DNA of 15,699 nt, taken from the NCBI RefSeq assembly GCF_020829685.1, contig NZ_JAIVFR010000034.1, positions 1 through 15,699 on the forward strand, written 5' to 3'. Below the pieces are notes generated by a model. That model was not told the DNA's origin, made no database searches, and saw nothing but the letters and a program-made list of their open reading frames with translations. Both the position numbers and the translations under genes were made by a program. This stretch comes from Nostoc sp. CHAB 5715. GTDB lineage: Bacteria; Cyanobacteriota; Cyanobacteriia; Cyanobacteriales; Nostocaceae. Numbering within the stretch: the stretch's first letter is position 1; each line of letters begins with the position of its first letter. This document shows positions 1-7,841 of this stretch, one piece after another.

Positions 1-190
1 AATGTAGTTGTGACAACATTTAAACATAAATTAAGTAATTAGAAAAACTTTTAATCCCATCTAAAATCCAAGAGGTCTGGTAGTTTTAGATACTATTGAT
101 AAAGTTTAACTGGAGTTTGACCCGACTTTGGCTTGTTGGTGTTTGCTAGACATTCAAATTTAAGATTAGTGTCCTTGAATACGAATAACT

Positions 191-889
191 GTGCGCTTTG
201 ATATAGTTACGCTTTTTCCTGACTGTTTTAACTCTGTTCTCAATTCTGGTTTGCTAGGTAAAGCCTTAGCCAAGCAGATTGCCGAAGTGCATCTGGTTAA
301 CCCACGGGACTTTACCACAGACAAGCACCGAAAGGTGGATGATGAACCCTACGGCGGCGGTGTGGGGATGCTAATGAAGCCAGAACCTATTTTTAAGGCT
401 GTGGAGTCGCTGCCGATTCTACCCCGAAGAGAAATAATTTTGATGAGTCCACAGGGTGAAACAATCAATCAACCTCTTTTGAAAGAATTGGTAACAAATT
501 ACGACCAGTTAGTAGTTATTTGCGGGCATTACGAAGGAGTGGATGAGAGAGTGCTACATTTGGTAACTCGTGAGGTATCTTTAGGCGATTTTATTCTGAC
601 TGGCGGAGAAATTCCAGCAATGGCTTTGATTAATGGCGTAGTGCGGCTGATCCCAGGAACTGTAGCCAAAACGGAGTCTCTCACAGCAGAAAGTTTTGAG
701 GAAGGGTTATTGGACTATCCCCAATATACTCGTCCTGCCAATTTTCGCGGCTTGAAAGTGCCTGATGTCTTGCTCAGTGGCAATCACGCCGCGATCGCCC
801 GGTGGCGTTACGAGCAACAAATTCAAAGAACCCGCGATCGCCGCCCCGATCTTTTGGAGAAATGGGAGGGGAAAGGGAGTGGGGAGTAG
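191..889 (+). CDS. trmD: tRNA (guanine-N1)-methyltransferase TrmD
   Basis: TrmD transfers a methyl group from S-adenosylmethionine to N1 of G37, next to the anticodon, in tRNAs reading CNN-type codons; this prevents +1 frameshifting. The 232-residue protein has the expected length and the family hallmarks: N-terminal RFDIVTLFP, the YGGGVGML segment (54-61), the SAM-binding trefoil-knot region with GHYEGVDERV (112-121) and LGDFILTGGE (131-140), and the C-terminal LLDYPQYTRP (173-182) and RWRYEQQ segments. The start is GTG at 191, fixed by the conserved N-terminus. The last residues (WEGKGSGE) and the TAG stop are read from a G-rich short-repeat array that continues past the gene, so the natural C-terminus has probably been replaced by repeat-encoded residues. 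ispF follows about 90 bp downstream in the same direction. The identification is very secure. Confidence 0.97.
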   Translation: MRFDIVTLFPDCFNSVLNSGLLGKALAKQIAEVHLVNPRDFTTDKHRKVDDEPYGGGVGMLMKPEPIFKAVESLPILPRREIILMSPQGETINQPLLKELVTNYDQLVVICGHYEGVDERVLHLVTREVSLGDFILTGGEIPAMALINGVVRLIPGTVAKTESLTAESFEEGLLDYPQYTRPANFRGLKVPDVLLSGNHAAIARWRYEQQIQRTRDRRPDLLEKWEGKGSGE

Positions 890-930
890 GGAGTGGGGAG
901 TGGGGGAGGTGGGGGGAGCAGGGAGAGAAT
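862..930. repeat. G-rich degenerate 7-bp tandem repeat array (GGGGAGT/GGGAGTA type)
   Basis: A purine-only stretch made of degenerate GGGGAGT and GGGAGTA units begins inside the last codons of trmD and runs to about 930. The TAG at 887-889 inside GGGGAGTAGGG is the trmD stop codon. The same heptamer recurs as a cleaner ten-copy array at 7763-7832. It belongs to the short tandemly repeated sequences common in heterocystous cyanobacteria. Confidence 0.85.
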
Positions 931-943
931 AATAATTCCTGAC

Positions 944-985
944 TAAGGACTAATGACTAATGACAAATGACTAATGACTAATGAC
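944..985. repeat. 7-bp tandem repeat array (TAATGAC), six units, overlapping ispF start
   Basis: Six successive 7-bp units fill 944-985: TAAGGAC, TAATGAC, TAATGAC, AAATGAC, TAATGAC, TAATGAC. The last unit carries the ATG (981-983) used by ispF. The unit is a rotation of ATGACTA, which is the reverse complement of the TAGTCAT unit in the array at 4466-4500, so the two arrays are the same repeat family in opposite orientation. Confidence 0.92.
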
Positions 986-1466
986 TAAAATTCGTATTGG
1001 TAACGGCTACGATATTCACCAACTGGTGAGCGATCGCGCTTTGATTTTAGGTGGAATTCAAATTCCCCATGAACTGGGTTTATTAGGTCACAGTGACGCT
1101 GATGTACTAACACACGCGATTATGGATGCCATGCTTGGGGCATTATCTTTGGGGGATATTGGTCATTATTTTCCACCTAGCGATCGCAAATGGGCGGGAG
1201 CAGATAGTTTAGTACTATTAACTCAAGTTCATCAACTGATTCGGGATCAAGGTTGGCAGATCGGAAATATTGACTCGGTGGTAGTAGCAGAACGTCCAAA
1301 ATTAAAACCGCATATTCATAATATGCGCGATAAACTAGCGGCTGTTTTAGAATTAGAATCAAATCAAATTGGCATCAAAGCCACCACTAACGAAAAATTA
1401 GGCCCAGTTGGCCGCGAAGAAGGTATATGTGCTTATGCTGTCGTTTTGCTAGTGGCTTTAGAGTAA
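981..1466 (+). CDS. ispF: 2-C-methyl-D-erythritol 2,4-cyclodiphosphate synthase IspF
   Basis: IspF converts 4-diphosphocytidyl-methylerythritol 2-phosphate to methylerythritol 2,4-cyclodiphosphate with release of CMP, in the plastid-type (MEP) isoprenoid pathway that supplies carotenoids, phytol and quinones. The 161-residue length is normal. Metal ligands are visible as D11 and H13 in GYDIHQL and H45 in [10 protein letters not shown]; the IGHYFPPSD loop (60-68) and the C-terminal [20 protein letters not shown] block (130-149) are conserved. The start must be ATG 981: an in-frame TGA lies at 975-977, and the next residues ([11 protein letters not shown]) match the family N-terminus. No Shine-Dalgarno is visible because the leader is a heptamer repeat. 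The order trmD-ispF suggests cotranscription, but the repeats between them leave this open. Confidence 0.97.
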   Translation: MTKIRIGNGYDIHQLVSDRALILGGIQIPHELGLLGHSDADVLTHAIMDAMLGALSLGDIGHYFPPSDRKWAGADSLVLLTQVHQLIRDQGWQIGNIDSVVVAERPKLKPHIHNMRDKLAAVLELESNQIGIKATTNEKLGPVGREEGICAYAVVLLVALE

Positions 1467-1520
1467 CTTTTATTTGGAACCATCGGTAAAAATATCGAAG
1501 ACTCACGAGGATTGAAATCA

Positions 1521-2033
1521 ATGATTTATAGCAACCAACAAACCTTAACTTGGTGGGAAATTAGAGCCTTACAAGCTACAAACATAGAAGATATAGACTT
1601 TCCCGATCTAGTTGCTTTAGACAAAGAGGAACAAATTATTCTGATAGCTGAAGTCAAAGGTTTCCCATTCAATTTTCAAGAAACAAAAGCCAAAAAATAT
1701 GCTATTTTACGGCTGATTGATTACTTACAAGCTGCAAAGATAGTGATTCCCTTTGCCATGCTTGTTGATGTAAATAACATTCTGATTTTTAAATGGGATG
1801 GCAATAATTTATCAGAGGCAATTATCAGTCTTAATACTGCTGATGTGCTTAGTCATTACGAGCCAAAATTCCGCGACAAAAGAATATTTAGTCTTTACCT
1901 TAAAGGTCTTACAGAAGCTTGGCTACGTGACTTGGCCTATCATTGGAAATCTGCAATACCACCTTTCACAAAGGAAATGACAGAAATTGGTTTATTGCAA
2001 CTACTAGAAGACGGAACAACTCAACTTTATTAA
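1521..2033 (+). CDS. PD-(D/E)XK nuclease-like hypothetical protein
   Basis: A 170-residue soluble protein with no family I can name. The pattern F-P-D29-L followed by beta-strand-like IILIAE44-V45-K46 resembles the PD-(D/E)XK restriction-nuclease core (D, then E-x-K after about 15 residues), with E13 as a possible additional acid. After it come a basic helix (KAKKYAILRLIDYL) and a strand (FAMLVDVNNILIFKWDG), the layout seen in many small proteins of this fold. ATG 1521 is preferred over TTG 1512 because the GAGG at 1507-1510 lies 10 nt upstream of the ATG and only 1 nt from the TTG. The stop is 9 bp before a PIN-like gene, so the two are probably an operon and may act together. The 1467-3700 stretch has no GCGATCGC octamer, unlike trmD/ispF. 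The function is inferred from fold motifs only. Confidence 0.8.
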   Translation: MIYSNQQTLTWWEIRALQATNIEDIDFPDLVALDKEEQIILIAEVKGFPFNFQETKAKKYAILRLIDYLQAAKIVIPFAMLVDVNNILIFKWDGNNLSEAIISLNTADVLSHYEPKFRDKRIFSLYLKGLTEAWLRDLAYHWKSAIPPFTKEMTEIGLLQLLEDGTTQLY

Positions 2034-2042
2034 TGATTAGCA

Positions 2043-2642
2043 GTGATAATTTACGTTGAAACTAATTTCTTGATGAGTATTGCTAAAGGGCAAGATTCAC
2101 AAGCACAAGAATTACTGCAAAATACACCCTCTTCTTTACGTATCGTAGTGCCAAGTATTTGTTTTGTAGAATCATTAACAACATTGGAACAAGAAGAAAA
2201 ATATAATCTAGATTTCCTCGGCAAGTTAGATATACAAATTAATCAAGCAGAGCGAGATAATTCAGATAATGCACGATTACTGCTTTTTCGCCTAGAGCAA
2301 TCAAAAACTAGCTTTCTTGAACGAAATAACGAAGTTAAAGAACGTTTTGATGTAGCTTTTAATCAGCTTATCAGCAAATCAGAAATGATTACATTAAGTA
2401 CAGGTGTTTTTCAAGAAACGTTAAATAGAGAAATTTTTGATAAGCACATTATAGATAGAATAATCTTGGAGTGTATAATTTTTCATGCTGGCTTACATCT
2501 TAATGAAAATAAATCATTTTTAAGTAGCAATTCTAAAGAATTTGGCAGACGTGAAGTTATAGAGGTTTTACGAAATAGTGGCATTCAGTATTTTAATAAA
2601 ACCCAAAACTTCCTTAGTTGGCTACAATCTCAATCAAATTAA
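2043..2642 (+). CDS. PIN-like domain protein
   Basis: A 199-residue protein whose start resembles a PIN-domain ribonuclease: MIIYVETNFLMSIAKG corresponds to the usual (V/Y)DTN(V/I)L strand, with E6 in place of the first Asp. The second acid is E43 in VPSICFVESL. The third is probably D138 in DKHIIDRIILECI, and SFLSSNSKEF (158-167) sits where PIN proteins have their last strand and loop. A long helical insert (about 46-112) separates motif 2 from motif 3. The GTG at 2043 is required to keep the first motif; an in-frame TGA lies at 2034-2036. The gene follows the PD-(D/E)XK-like gene by 9 bp. PIN proteins cut RNA, often as toxins, but here the D-to-E change and the unusual partner make a toxin assignment only a hypothesis. 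Confidence 0.78.
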   Translation: MIIYVETNFLMSIAKGQDSQAQELLQNTPSSLRIVVPSICFVESLTTLEQEEKYNLDFLGKLDIQINQAERDNSDNARLLLFRLEQSKTSFLERNNEVKERFDVAFNQLISKSEMITLSTGVFQETLNREIFDKHIIDRIILECIIFHAGLHLNENKSFLSSNSKEFGRREVIEVLRNSGIQYFNKTQNFLSWLQSQSN

Positions 2643-2666
2643 CTACACTATCCGCGTATTGAAATT

Positions 2667-4475
2667 ATGAAATTGTTTAGAAAAATATTTTTGGCAATTA
2701 AAAGTTTTTGGTTCCCACTAATTCTGGCTTTGGCAACAGCAATTACAATTACCGCGTGCAATCCATCTAACTTTAAAACCGCAGCTGCACAAGTTCCCCA
2801 GTTGGTGATTTCTACTACCACTGACCCTAAGACCTTTAACTATGCCCTCATCCAAGAATCTCCCAATATTTCTGGTTTCACTTATGAGGCATTAGCTACT
2901 CAAAACGGAATAACTAAGGAAATTGAGCCAGCTTTAGCTGAATCTTGGGAAGTTACCTCAGACAAACTGCGGTTTATTTTTACCTTGCGAGAAGGATTGA
3001 AATGGTCGGATGGTCAGCCATTAACAGCCGATGATGTCGTTTTTTCTTTCAATGACATCTACATGAATAAGCGCATTCCCACTTATACCCAAGATGGTCT
3101 TCGCATTGGTATCAGTAAGGCTTTTTTCAAAGTCCGCAAAATCGATGATCGCCGGGTAGAATTTATTCTGCCAGAACCGTTTTCTCCTTTCTTGCGAACG
3201 ATTGCAGGAGGGGTAGGAATACTACCAGAACACGCCCTGCGTGCAGCAGTGGAAGCCAAAAACTCTGACGGTAAGCCAGTGTTTATGTTCACTTGGGGAA
3301 CCGACACAGACCCGAAAAAAATTATTGTTAATGGCCCTTACGCAATCGAGAGTTATTCAACCAATCAACGCGTAATATTTCGGCGCAACCCTTACTACTG
3401 GCGCAATAAAGATGCACAAGGAAAACAAATGCCATATATTGAGCGTGTAATTTGGCAAATTGTGGAATCGCCTGATACAGCTTTGTTGCAATTTCGTTCT
3501 GGAGGGCTAGATTTACTCGAAATTGGCCCTAGAAGTTTTCAATTGCTTAAGCGTCAAGAAAAACGGGGTAACTTTACTATAAAAAATGCTGGGCCTGACA
3601 CTGGGACAAGTTTTATAACTTTTAATCTCAACAAAGGTAGTCGCAATGGCAAGCCTGTTGTAGATCCCATTAAATCCCGTGTTTTTAACAACGTTGCTTT
3701 TAGACAGGCGATCGCCTACGCTATTGATCGCCAAACGATGATTAACAACACTTTGCGGGGATTGGGTGAACCGCAAGACTCTCCGATTTCTGTTCCCAGT
3801 CCCTATTATTTGTCTCCAAAAGAAGGTTTAAAAACATATAACTATAATCCAGAAAAAGCTAAACAACTTTTACTAGGAGCAGGATTCAAATACGATAATA
3901 AAGGTCAGTTGTTAGACGCAGATGGCAATCGAGTCCGCTTTACAATAATGGCTAGTGCTAGTAATATACCACCTACAATCACACCGAAAATTCAACAGGA
4001 TCTCGGTAAGATAGGTATTAAAGTTGATTTACAATTTATTGACTTCAGTATTATTGGAGAAAAAATCTCTAACACCCTAGATTGGGAATGTTGGTATGGA
4101 GCTATCACTGGTGGTATTGAGCCGCAAACCGGTTTCAATATCTGGTCTGTAGAAGGTAACTTTCATGTATTTAATCAAAAAGCTCAAGTCGGACAATCCC
4201 CAACGGTAGGTTGGAAAGCTACTGATTGGGAGCAGAAAATTGAAGACCTATACATTCAAGGGGCAAGAGAGTTTGATGAAACAAAACGTAAAGCTATTTA
4301 TGCAGAAACACAACAACTTTCACAAGAGTATCTGCCTTTTATTCACCTATTCAATCCTCTAGCTTTAGTAGCCGTGCGTAATACGATTGAGAACATAAAA
4401 TACTCGGCGATAGGAAGTTACAATTGGAATATTTATGAACTTAAAGTAGTAGAAGATAAAAAAGCTAGTCATTAG
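2667..4475 (+). CDS. ABC transporter substrate-binding lipoprotein, family 5 (DppA/OppA/NikA type), copy 1
   Basis: A 602-residue family-5 solute-binding protein, the extracytoplasmic receptor of a peptide- or metal-chelate-type ABC importer. The N-terminus is a lipoprotein signal: basic MKLFRK, a hydrophobic run, and a lipobox ITAC with acylated Cys31. The mature part shows family landmarks: EPALAESWEV, FTLREGLKWSDGQPLTADDVVFSF, GPYAIESY, VIFRRNPYYWR, FRQAIAYAIDRQTMI, and EYLPFIHLFNPLALVAV near the C-terminus. A close paralogue follows at 4661, so the pair is a tandem duplication. No permease or ATPase gene is in the window, so its transporter must be encoded elsewhere. The terminal residues SH and the TAG stop are read from a TAGTCAT heptamer array, so the original C-terminus may have been altered. 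The substrate cannot be read from sequence. Confidence 0.93.
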   Translation: MKLFRKIFLAIKSFWFPLILALATAITITACNPSNFKTAAAQVPQLVISTTTDPKTFNYALIQESPNISGFTYEALATQNGITKEIEPALAESWEVTSDKLRFIFTLREGLKWSDGQPLTADDVVFSFNDIYMNKRIPTYTQDGLRIGISKAFFKVRKIDDRRVEFILPEPFSPFLRTIAGGVGILPEHALRAAVEAKNSDGKPVFMFTWGTDTDPKKIIVNGPYAIESYSTNQRVIFRRNPYYWRNKDAQGKQMPYIERVIWQIVESPDTALLQFRSGGLDLLEIGPRSFQLLKRQEKRGNFTIKNAGPDTGTSFITFNLNKGSRNGKPVVDPIKSRVFNNVAFRQAIAYAIDRQTMINNTLRGLGEPQDSPISVPSPYYLSPKEGLKTYNYNPEKAKQLLLGAGFKYDNKGQLLDADGNRVRFTIMASASNIPPTITPKIQQDLGKIGIKVDLQFIDFSIIGEKISNTLDWECWYGAITGGIEPQTGFNIWSVEGNFHVFNQKAQVGQSPTVGWKATDWEQKIEDLYIQGAREFDETKRKAIYAETQQLSQEYLPFIHLFNPLALVAVRNTIENIKYSAIGSYNWNIYELKVVEDKKASH

Positions 4476-4500
4476 TCATTAGTCATTGGTCATTGGTCAT
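4466..4500. repeat. 7-bp tandem repeat array (TAGTCAT/TGGTCAT), five units, overlapping a stop codon
   Basis: Five contiguous units occur: TAGTCAT three times, then TGGTCAT twice. The TAG of the second unit (4473-4475) is the stop codon of the upstream binding-protein gene. The unit is the reverse complement of a rotation of the TAATGAC array at 944-985. Confidence 0.93.
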
Positions 4501-4660
4501 TTGGCTTAGTTAGTCTCTTTGTCCCCTTGTCTCCCCCTGCCTCCCCTGCTTCCTCACTCCCGTTCGGCTACGCTCACGGCAAGCCCACTTGCCACTTACC
4601 TTTATGCAGTCAAGGCTGAACATGAGGTGTATTATGCAAAAAGTTTAGTGTTTCAGTTCT
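4501..4660. repeat. Repeat-rich spacer between the two binding-protein genes (CT-rich block and palindromes)
   Basis: After the heptamer array comes a pyrimidine-rich block (about 4515-4560: tandem CCCCTG/CTCCC words) of a kind also seen near 9245-9280. Then two short palindromes follow: CCGT...ACGG with its arms at 4560-4579, and GGCAAG-CCCA-CTTGCC at 4578-4593. This is typical cyanobacterial dispersed repeat DNA. I see no clear promoter and no Shine-Dalgarno for the second gene here. Confidence 0.7.
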
Positions 4661-6478
4661 ATGATTTTTGCCCTCTTGGCTACCCGGCGTCGTGGGTTTG
4701 CGGTTTTAGTAATATTCGGTCTATTCTTAATTTGCCAGATAGCTATTATCAGTTGCAATCCGCTTAATTTTAAGAGTAAGGCGGCGCAAGTATCGCAATG
4801 GGTTACAAGCACTATTGGCGACCCGAAAACTTTTAACTACGCCTTCAATCAGGAATATCCTCATGTTTTTCTGTTCACGACTGAAGGACTAACTACCCTT
4901 AATGGAATTACAGGCAAAATTGAGCCAGCTTTAGCGGAATCGTGGGATATTTCTGATGATAACAAGCGAGTCGCTTTTACTTTGCGAGAAAACTTGAAAT
5001 GGTCAGATGGCGAACCACTTACCGTAGATGATGTCATCTTTACCTATGAAGATGTGATTTTCAATCCCCAGATTCCTACCGATTGGAAAGATGGTCTTAA
5101 AATTGGTTCTAGTGGTAGTTTTCCTAAAATCAGAAAAATAGGCGATCGCCAAATTGAATTTATTCTACCTGAGCCTTTTGCTCCTTTCCTTTACACCACA
5201 ACCGGAGCATCAACAAATTCAGTTGGGATTTTACCAAAACATGCTTTATCTGAATCATTGAAATCTAAAGATGCTAAAGGTAATCCCAAGTTTCTATCTA
5301 CTTGGGGAACAGATACAGAACCCAGTAAAATTATTGTCAACAGTGCTTATAAAATAGAAAGTTATACTCCCAGTCAACGTGTGGTATTTCGGCGCAATCC
5401 TTATTACTGGCGCAAAGATAGCCAAGGCAATCAGTTACCGTATGTTGAACGTATTGTTTGGCAAATTATTGAATCTACAGATACAATAATTCTTCAGTTT
5501 CGCTCTGGAGGATTAGATACAGTTACTGTTTCTCCTGAAAACTTTTCACTACTTAAGCGCGAAGAAAAACGTGGAAAGTTTACTATCTACAATGGAGGCC
5601 CAGAATTCACCAATACTTATATTTCATTTAATCTCAACAAAGGTCGGCGGCAAAACGGACAGCCTATAGTTGACTCAATTAAATCCCATTGGTTTAATAC
5701 CCTTGCTTTTAGACAAGCAGTTGCCTATGCAATCGACCGTCAAACAATGCTAAATAACGTTTTTCGGGGGATTGGTGTGTTGCAAAATTCGCCGATAGAA
5801 ATTCAAAGCCCTTACTACTTTCCTCCAGAAAAAGGTCTTAAAGTTTATGAATATAATCAAGAAAAAGCTCAAAAATTACTATTAAGTGCAGGTTTTAAAT
5901 ATAATCCCAATAAACAGTTACTAGATGCTGATGGTAATCGGGTGCGCTTCACTTTATTAACGAATGCTGAAAATAAAACTCGTGTGTTAATGGGAGCGCA
6001 AATTAAGCAAGATTTGAGTAAAATTGGCATTCAAGTTGATTTTAATGCAATTGCTTTCAATACCCTTACAGACAAGCTTTCTAATTCCCTCGATTGGGAA
6101 TGTTATCTGCTAGGCTTTATTGGAGGGATTGAACCAAACGACGGGGCTAATGTTTGGTTACCGGAAGGTGGATTACACACCTTCAATCAGAAACTTCAAG
6201 CAGGGCAAGAACCACTTATTGGTTGGCAAGTTGCAGATTGGGAGGCGGAAATTGGTCGTCTTTACATTCAAGCGGCACAAGAGTTAGATGAAGTAAAGCG
6301 CAAAGAGATTTACGCCGAAACGCAACGCCTCTCTCAGGAATATTTGCCTTACATTTATTTAGTGAATCCTCTATCTTTAATAGCAGTGCGCGATCGCATC
6401 CAAAATGTCAAATTCTCTGCACTTGGTTACAAAAAAGGAACGTTGTGGAACAAATATGAACTGAAAGTAACAGAATAG
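4661..6478 (+). CDS. ABC transporter substrate-binding lipoprotein, family 5, copy 2
   Basis: A 605-residue paralogue of the preceding protein, similar along its whole length: KIEPALAESWDIS, FTLRENLKWSDGEPLTVDDV, WGTDTEPSKIIVNSAYKIESY, VVFRRNPYYWR, FRQAVAYAIDRQTML, YAETQRLSQEYLPYI. Its signal peptide is of different sequence (RRRGFAVLVIFGLFLICQ) but again ends in a lipobox, IISC, with Cys32. ATG 4661 is the only plausible start: an in-frame TAG lies at 4646-4648, and the signal peptide begins right after. It likely serves the same or a related importer encoded elsewhere, with a diverged ligand preference. The differing signal sequence and the repeats between the copies suggest the duplication is old. 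Substrates could be peptides, opines or chelated metals. Confidence 0.93.
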   Translation: MIFALLATRRRGFAVLVIFGLFLICQIAIISCNPLNFKSKAAQVSQWVTSTIGDPKTFNYAFNQEYPHVFLFTTEGLTTLNGITGKIEPALAESWDISDDNKRVAFTLRENLKWSDGEPLTVDDVIFTYEDVIFNPQIPTDWKDGLKIGSSGSFPKIRKIGDRQIEFILPEPFAPFLYTTTGASTNSVGILPKHALSESLKSKDAKGNPKFLSTWGTDTEPSKIIVNSAYKIESYTPSQRVVFRRNPYYWRKDSQGNQLPYVERIVWQIIESTDTIILQFRSGGLDTVTVSPENFSLLKREEKRGKFTIYNGGPEFTNTYISFNLNKGRRQNGQPIVDSIKSHWFNTLAFRQAVAYAIDRQTMLNNVFRGIGVLQNSPIEIQSPYYFPPEKGLKVYEYNQEKAQKLLLSAGFKYNPNKQLLDADGNRVRFTLLTNAENKTRVLMGAQIKQDLSKIGIQVDFNAIAFNTLTDKLSNSLDWECYLLGFIGGIEPNDGANVWLPEGGLHTFNQKLQAGQEPLIGWQVADWEAEIGRLYIQAAQELDEVKRKEIYAETQRLSQEYLPYIYLVNPLSLIAVRDRIQNVKFSALGYKKGTLWNKYELKVTE

Positions 6479-6551
6479 AGTTTAAAGTATTAAAATCTGT
6501 GCCCTTGGTGGCACGTTTGGGAAAATTTATAAAATCAAAACAACAGAATCA

Positions 6552-7337
6552 GTGTCTCAACATGAAACTTTGCGATCGCTCCTCGAAGCGGTTGCCAATG
6601 GTAAAGTTACGCCAGATACCGCATTAGACTCACTCAAAGACTTAACTTATGAATCTGTAGGTGAGTTTGCCAAAATCGACCATCATCGCCAGCTAAGAAC
6701 TGGTTTCCCAGAGGTGATTTGGGGCCCTGGTAAGACTCCCGAACAAATTGCTCAAATTATGGAGGTGATGCGCCTCCGTAATCCGGTAGTGATGGCAACC
6801 CGCATTGAACCAGCAGTTTATACTGCACTGCAATCAAAAGTTAGCGGTTTGCGATATTACCAATCAGCGCGAATTTGTGCGATCGCTCCCCCTACCATCG
6901 AACCACAATTTGCAGGTGAAATTGGCATTCTTTCTGCTGGTACTGCCGATTTACCCGTTGCTGAAGAAGCGGCTGTCACTGCTGAACTTTCTGGTTTTCA
7001 GGTACAGCGCCTCTGGGATGTTGGTGTTGCAGGGATTCACCGTTTATTAAGTAACCGCCACCTGATTGAGTCCGCATCGGTGTTAATTGTCGTAGCCGGG
7101 ATGGAAGGCGCTTTACCCAGCGTTGTTGCTGGTTTAGCGAGTTGTCCTGTGATTGCCGTACCCACCAGCATCGGTTATGGCGCAAGTTTTGGCGGTTTAG
7201 CACCTTTATTGACAATGCTTAACTCTTGTGCTGCGGGAGTAGGTGTAGTAAATATCGATAATGGTTTTGGTGCAGCAGTTTTAGCGGGGCAAATTTTGCG
7301 GACTGCCCAAAAGCTAAGGAAATTTCATTCGCCTTGA
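6552..7337 (+). CDS. larB: Nickel-pincer cofactor biosynthesis protein LarB
   Basis: LarB carboxylates the pyridinium ring of nicotinic acid adenine dinucleotide and hydrolyses its phosphoanhydride bond, the first step towards the nickel-pincer nucleotide cofactor of lactate racemase-type enzymes. The 261-residue length fits. The N-terminal region has the LarB-specific DHHRQLRTGFPEVIWGPGKTPEQI segment (about 43-66). The C-terminal half resembles PurE-type AIR carboxylase: GILSAGTADLPVAEEAA (125-141), VAGMEGALPSVVAGL (181-195), and SCPVIAVPTSIGYGASFGG with C198, the Cys expected to react with the substrate. GTG 6552 is the start; the ATG 10 bp further on is out of frame. larC, larE and larA are not in the window. 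The gene ends 13 bp inside the convergent Rpn remnant. Older annotations call this family PurE-like or circadian modifier CpmA. Confidence 0.93.
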   Translation: MSQHETLRSLLEAVANGKVTPDTALDSLKDLTYESVGEFAKIDHHRQLRTGFPEVIWGPGKTPEQIAQIMEVMRLRNPVVMATRIEPAVYTALQSKVSGLRYYQSARICAIAPPTIEPQFAGEIGILSAGTADLPVAEEAAVTAELSGFQVQRLWDVGVAGIHRLLSNRHLIESASVLIVVAGMEGALPSVVAGLASCPVIAVPTSIGYGASFGGLAPLLTMLNSCAAGVGVVNIDNGFGAAVLAGQILRTAQKLRKFHSP

Positions 7338-7747
7338 GAGTCCACTTCAGTTATCTTAATTTGGTTAATCTGTTCTACAGACAACCCGGTAACTCTTACC
7401 ACCACTTCCACAGACATTCCTTCGCGTAGGAGATTGATAGCTACACGGCGAATACCTTCTTCAATACCTTCTTCAATACCTTTAGCTCGACCTTCAGCTC
7501 GACCTTCAGCAATGAGTGCTTGATAAGTGACTGACTCCTGCATGAGTTCCTTCCGCAACAACTGTTGAATAGTCTCTTTGTTCAATACTAGCCCAGCGAG
7601 AATAAACGCTGATGCTGCAACATTACTTTGTGTACGTTGGTCGTTGATCTGAGAAATCTGAACAGCAACTTGTCGTAACGTCTCAGTCGGATTATTGGCT
7701 TGGCTTAAAACTGCAAATGGTATAGTAATCCGCTTTGATTTTTGAAA
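7325..7747 (-). pseudogene. C-terminal remnant of an Rpn-family nuclease/putative transposase
   Basis: On the - strand a frame of 140 codons is open from 7747 to the TGA at 7325-7327. It reads ITIPFAVLSQANNPTETLRQ, then a helical SNVAASAFILAGLV segment, NKETIQQLLRKELMQESVTY, charged repeats EGRAEGRAKG/IEEGIEEGI, and a final small helical region (MSVEVVVRVTGLSVEQINQI). This is the typical C-terminal half of the recombination-promoting nuclease (Rpn)/PD-(D/E)XK transposase-like proteins that are abundant in cyanobacteria. The N-terminal nuclease domain is absent: a TAA at 7748-7750 closes the frame, and a heptamer repeat array starts 13 bp further on. There is no ATG at the beginning; a TTG at 7585 would give only 86 residues. 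The end overlaps larB by 13 bp. It is most likely a decayed gene, although a short TTG-started product cannot be excluded. Confidence 0.78.
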
Positions 7748-7762
7748 TTATTTGCGTAGGCG

Positions 7763-7832
7763 GGGAGTAGGGAATAGGGAGTAGGGAGTAGGGAGTAGGG
7801 AGTAGGGAGTAGGGAGTAGGGAGTAGGGAGTA
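7763..7832. repeat. 7-bp tandem repeat array (GGGAGTA), ten units
   Basis: Ten contiguous GGGAGTA units occur, the second being GGGAATA. The array is the longest and cleanest in the window and sits just outside the broken end of the Rpn remnant. It matches the degenerate array at the end of trmD. Confidence 0.95.
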
Positions 7833-7841
7833 GAGGGGCAG

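Noticed and set aside
1512..1520. TTG start for the PD-(D/E)XK-like gene
   Set aside because: The GAGG site ends only 1 nt before the TTG but 10 nt before ATG 1521.
2043..2642. Classical VapC-type toxin with antitoxin upstream
   Set aside because: The upstream partner has nuclease-like rather than DNA-binding motifs, the PIN-like protein is longer than a typical VapC (about 130-150 residues), and its first acid is Glu.
3083..3776. Antisense frames inside the first binding-protein gene
   Set aside because: They are shadows of a well-supported gene and show no domain or ribosome binding site.
4519..4767. 82-residue + strand frame before the second binding protein
   Set aside because: It covers CT-rich repeat DNA and overlaps the signal-peptide region of the real gene in another frame.
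7325..7585. Independent 86-residue gene starting at TTG 7585
   Set aside because: The frame and the family similarity continue upstream to 7747, so the short frame is the tail of a truncated Rpn-type gene.
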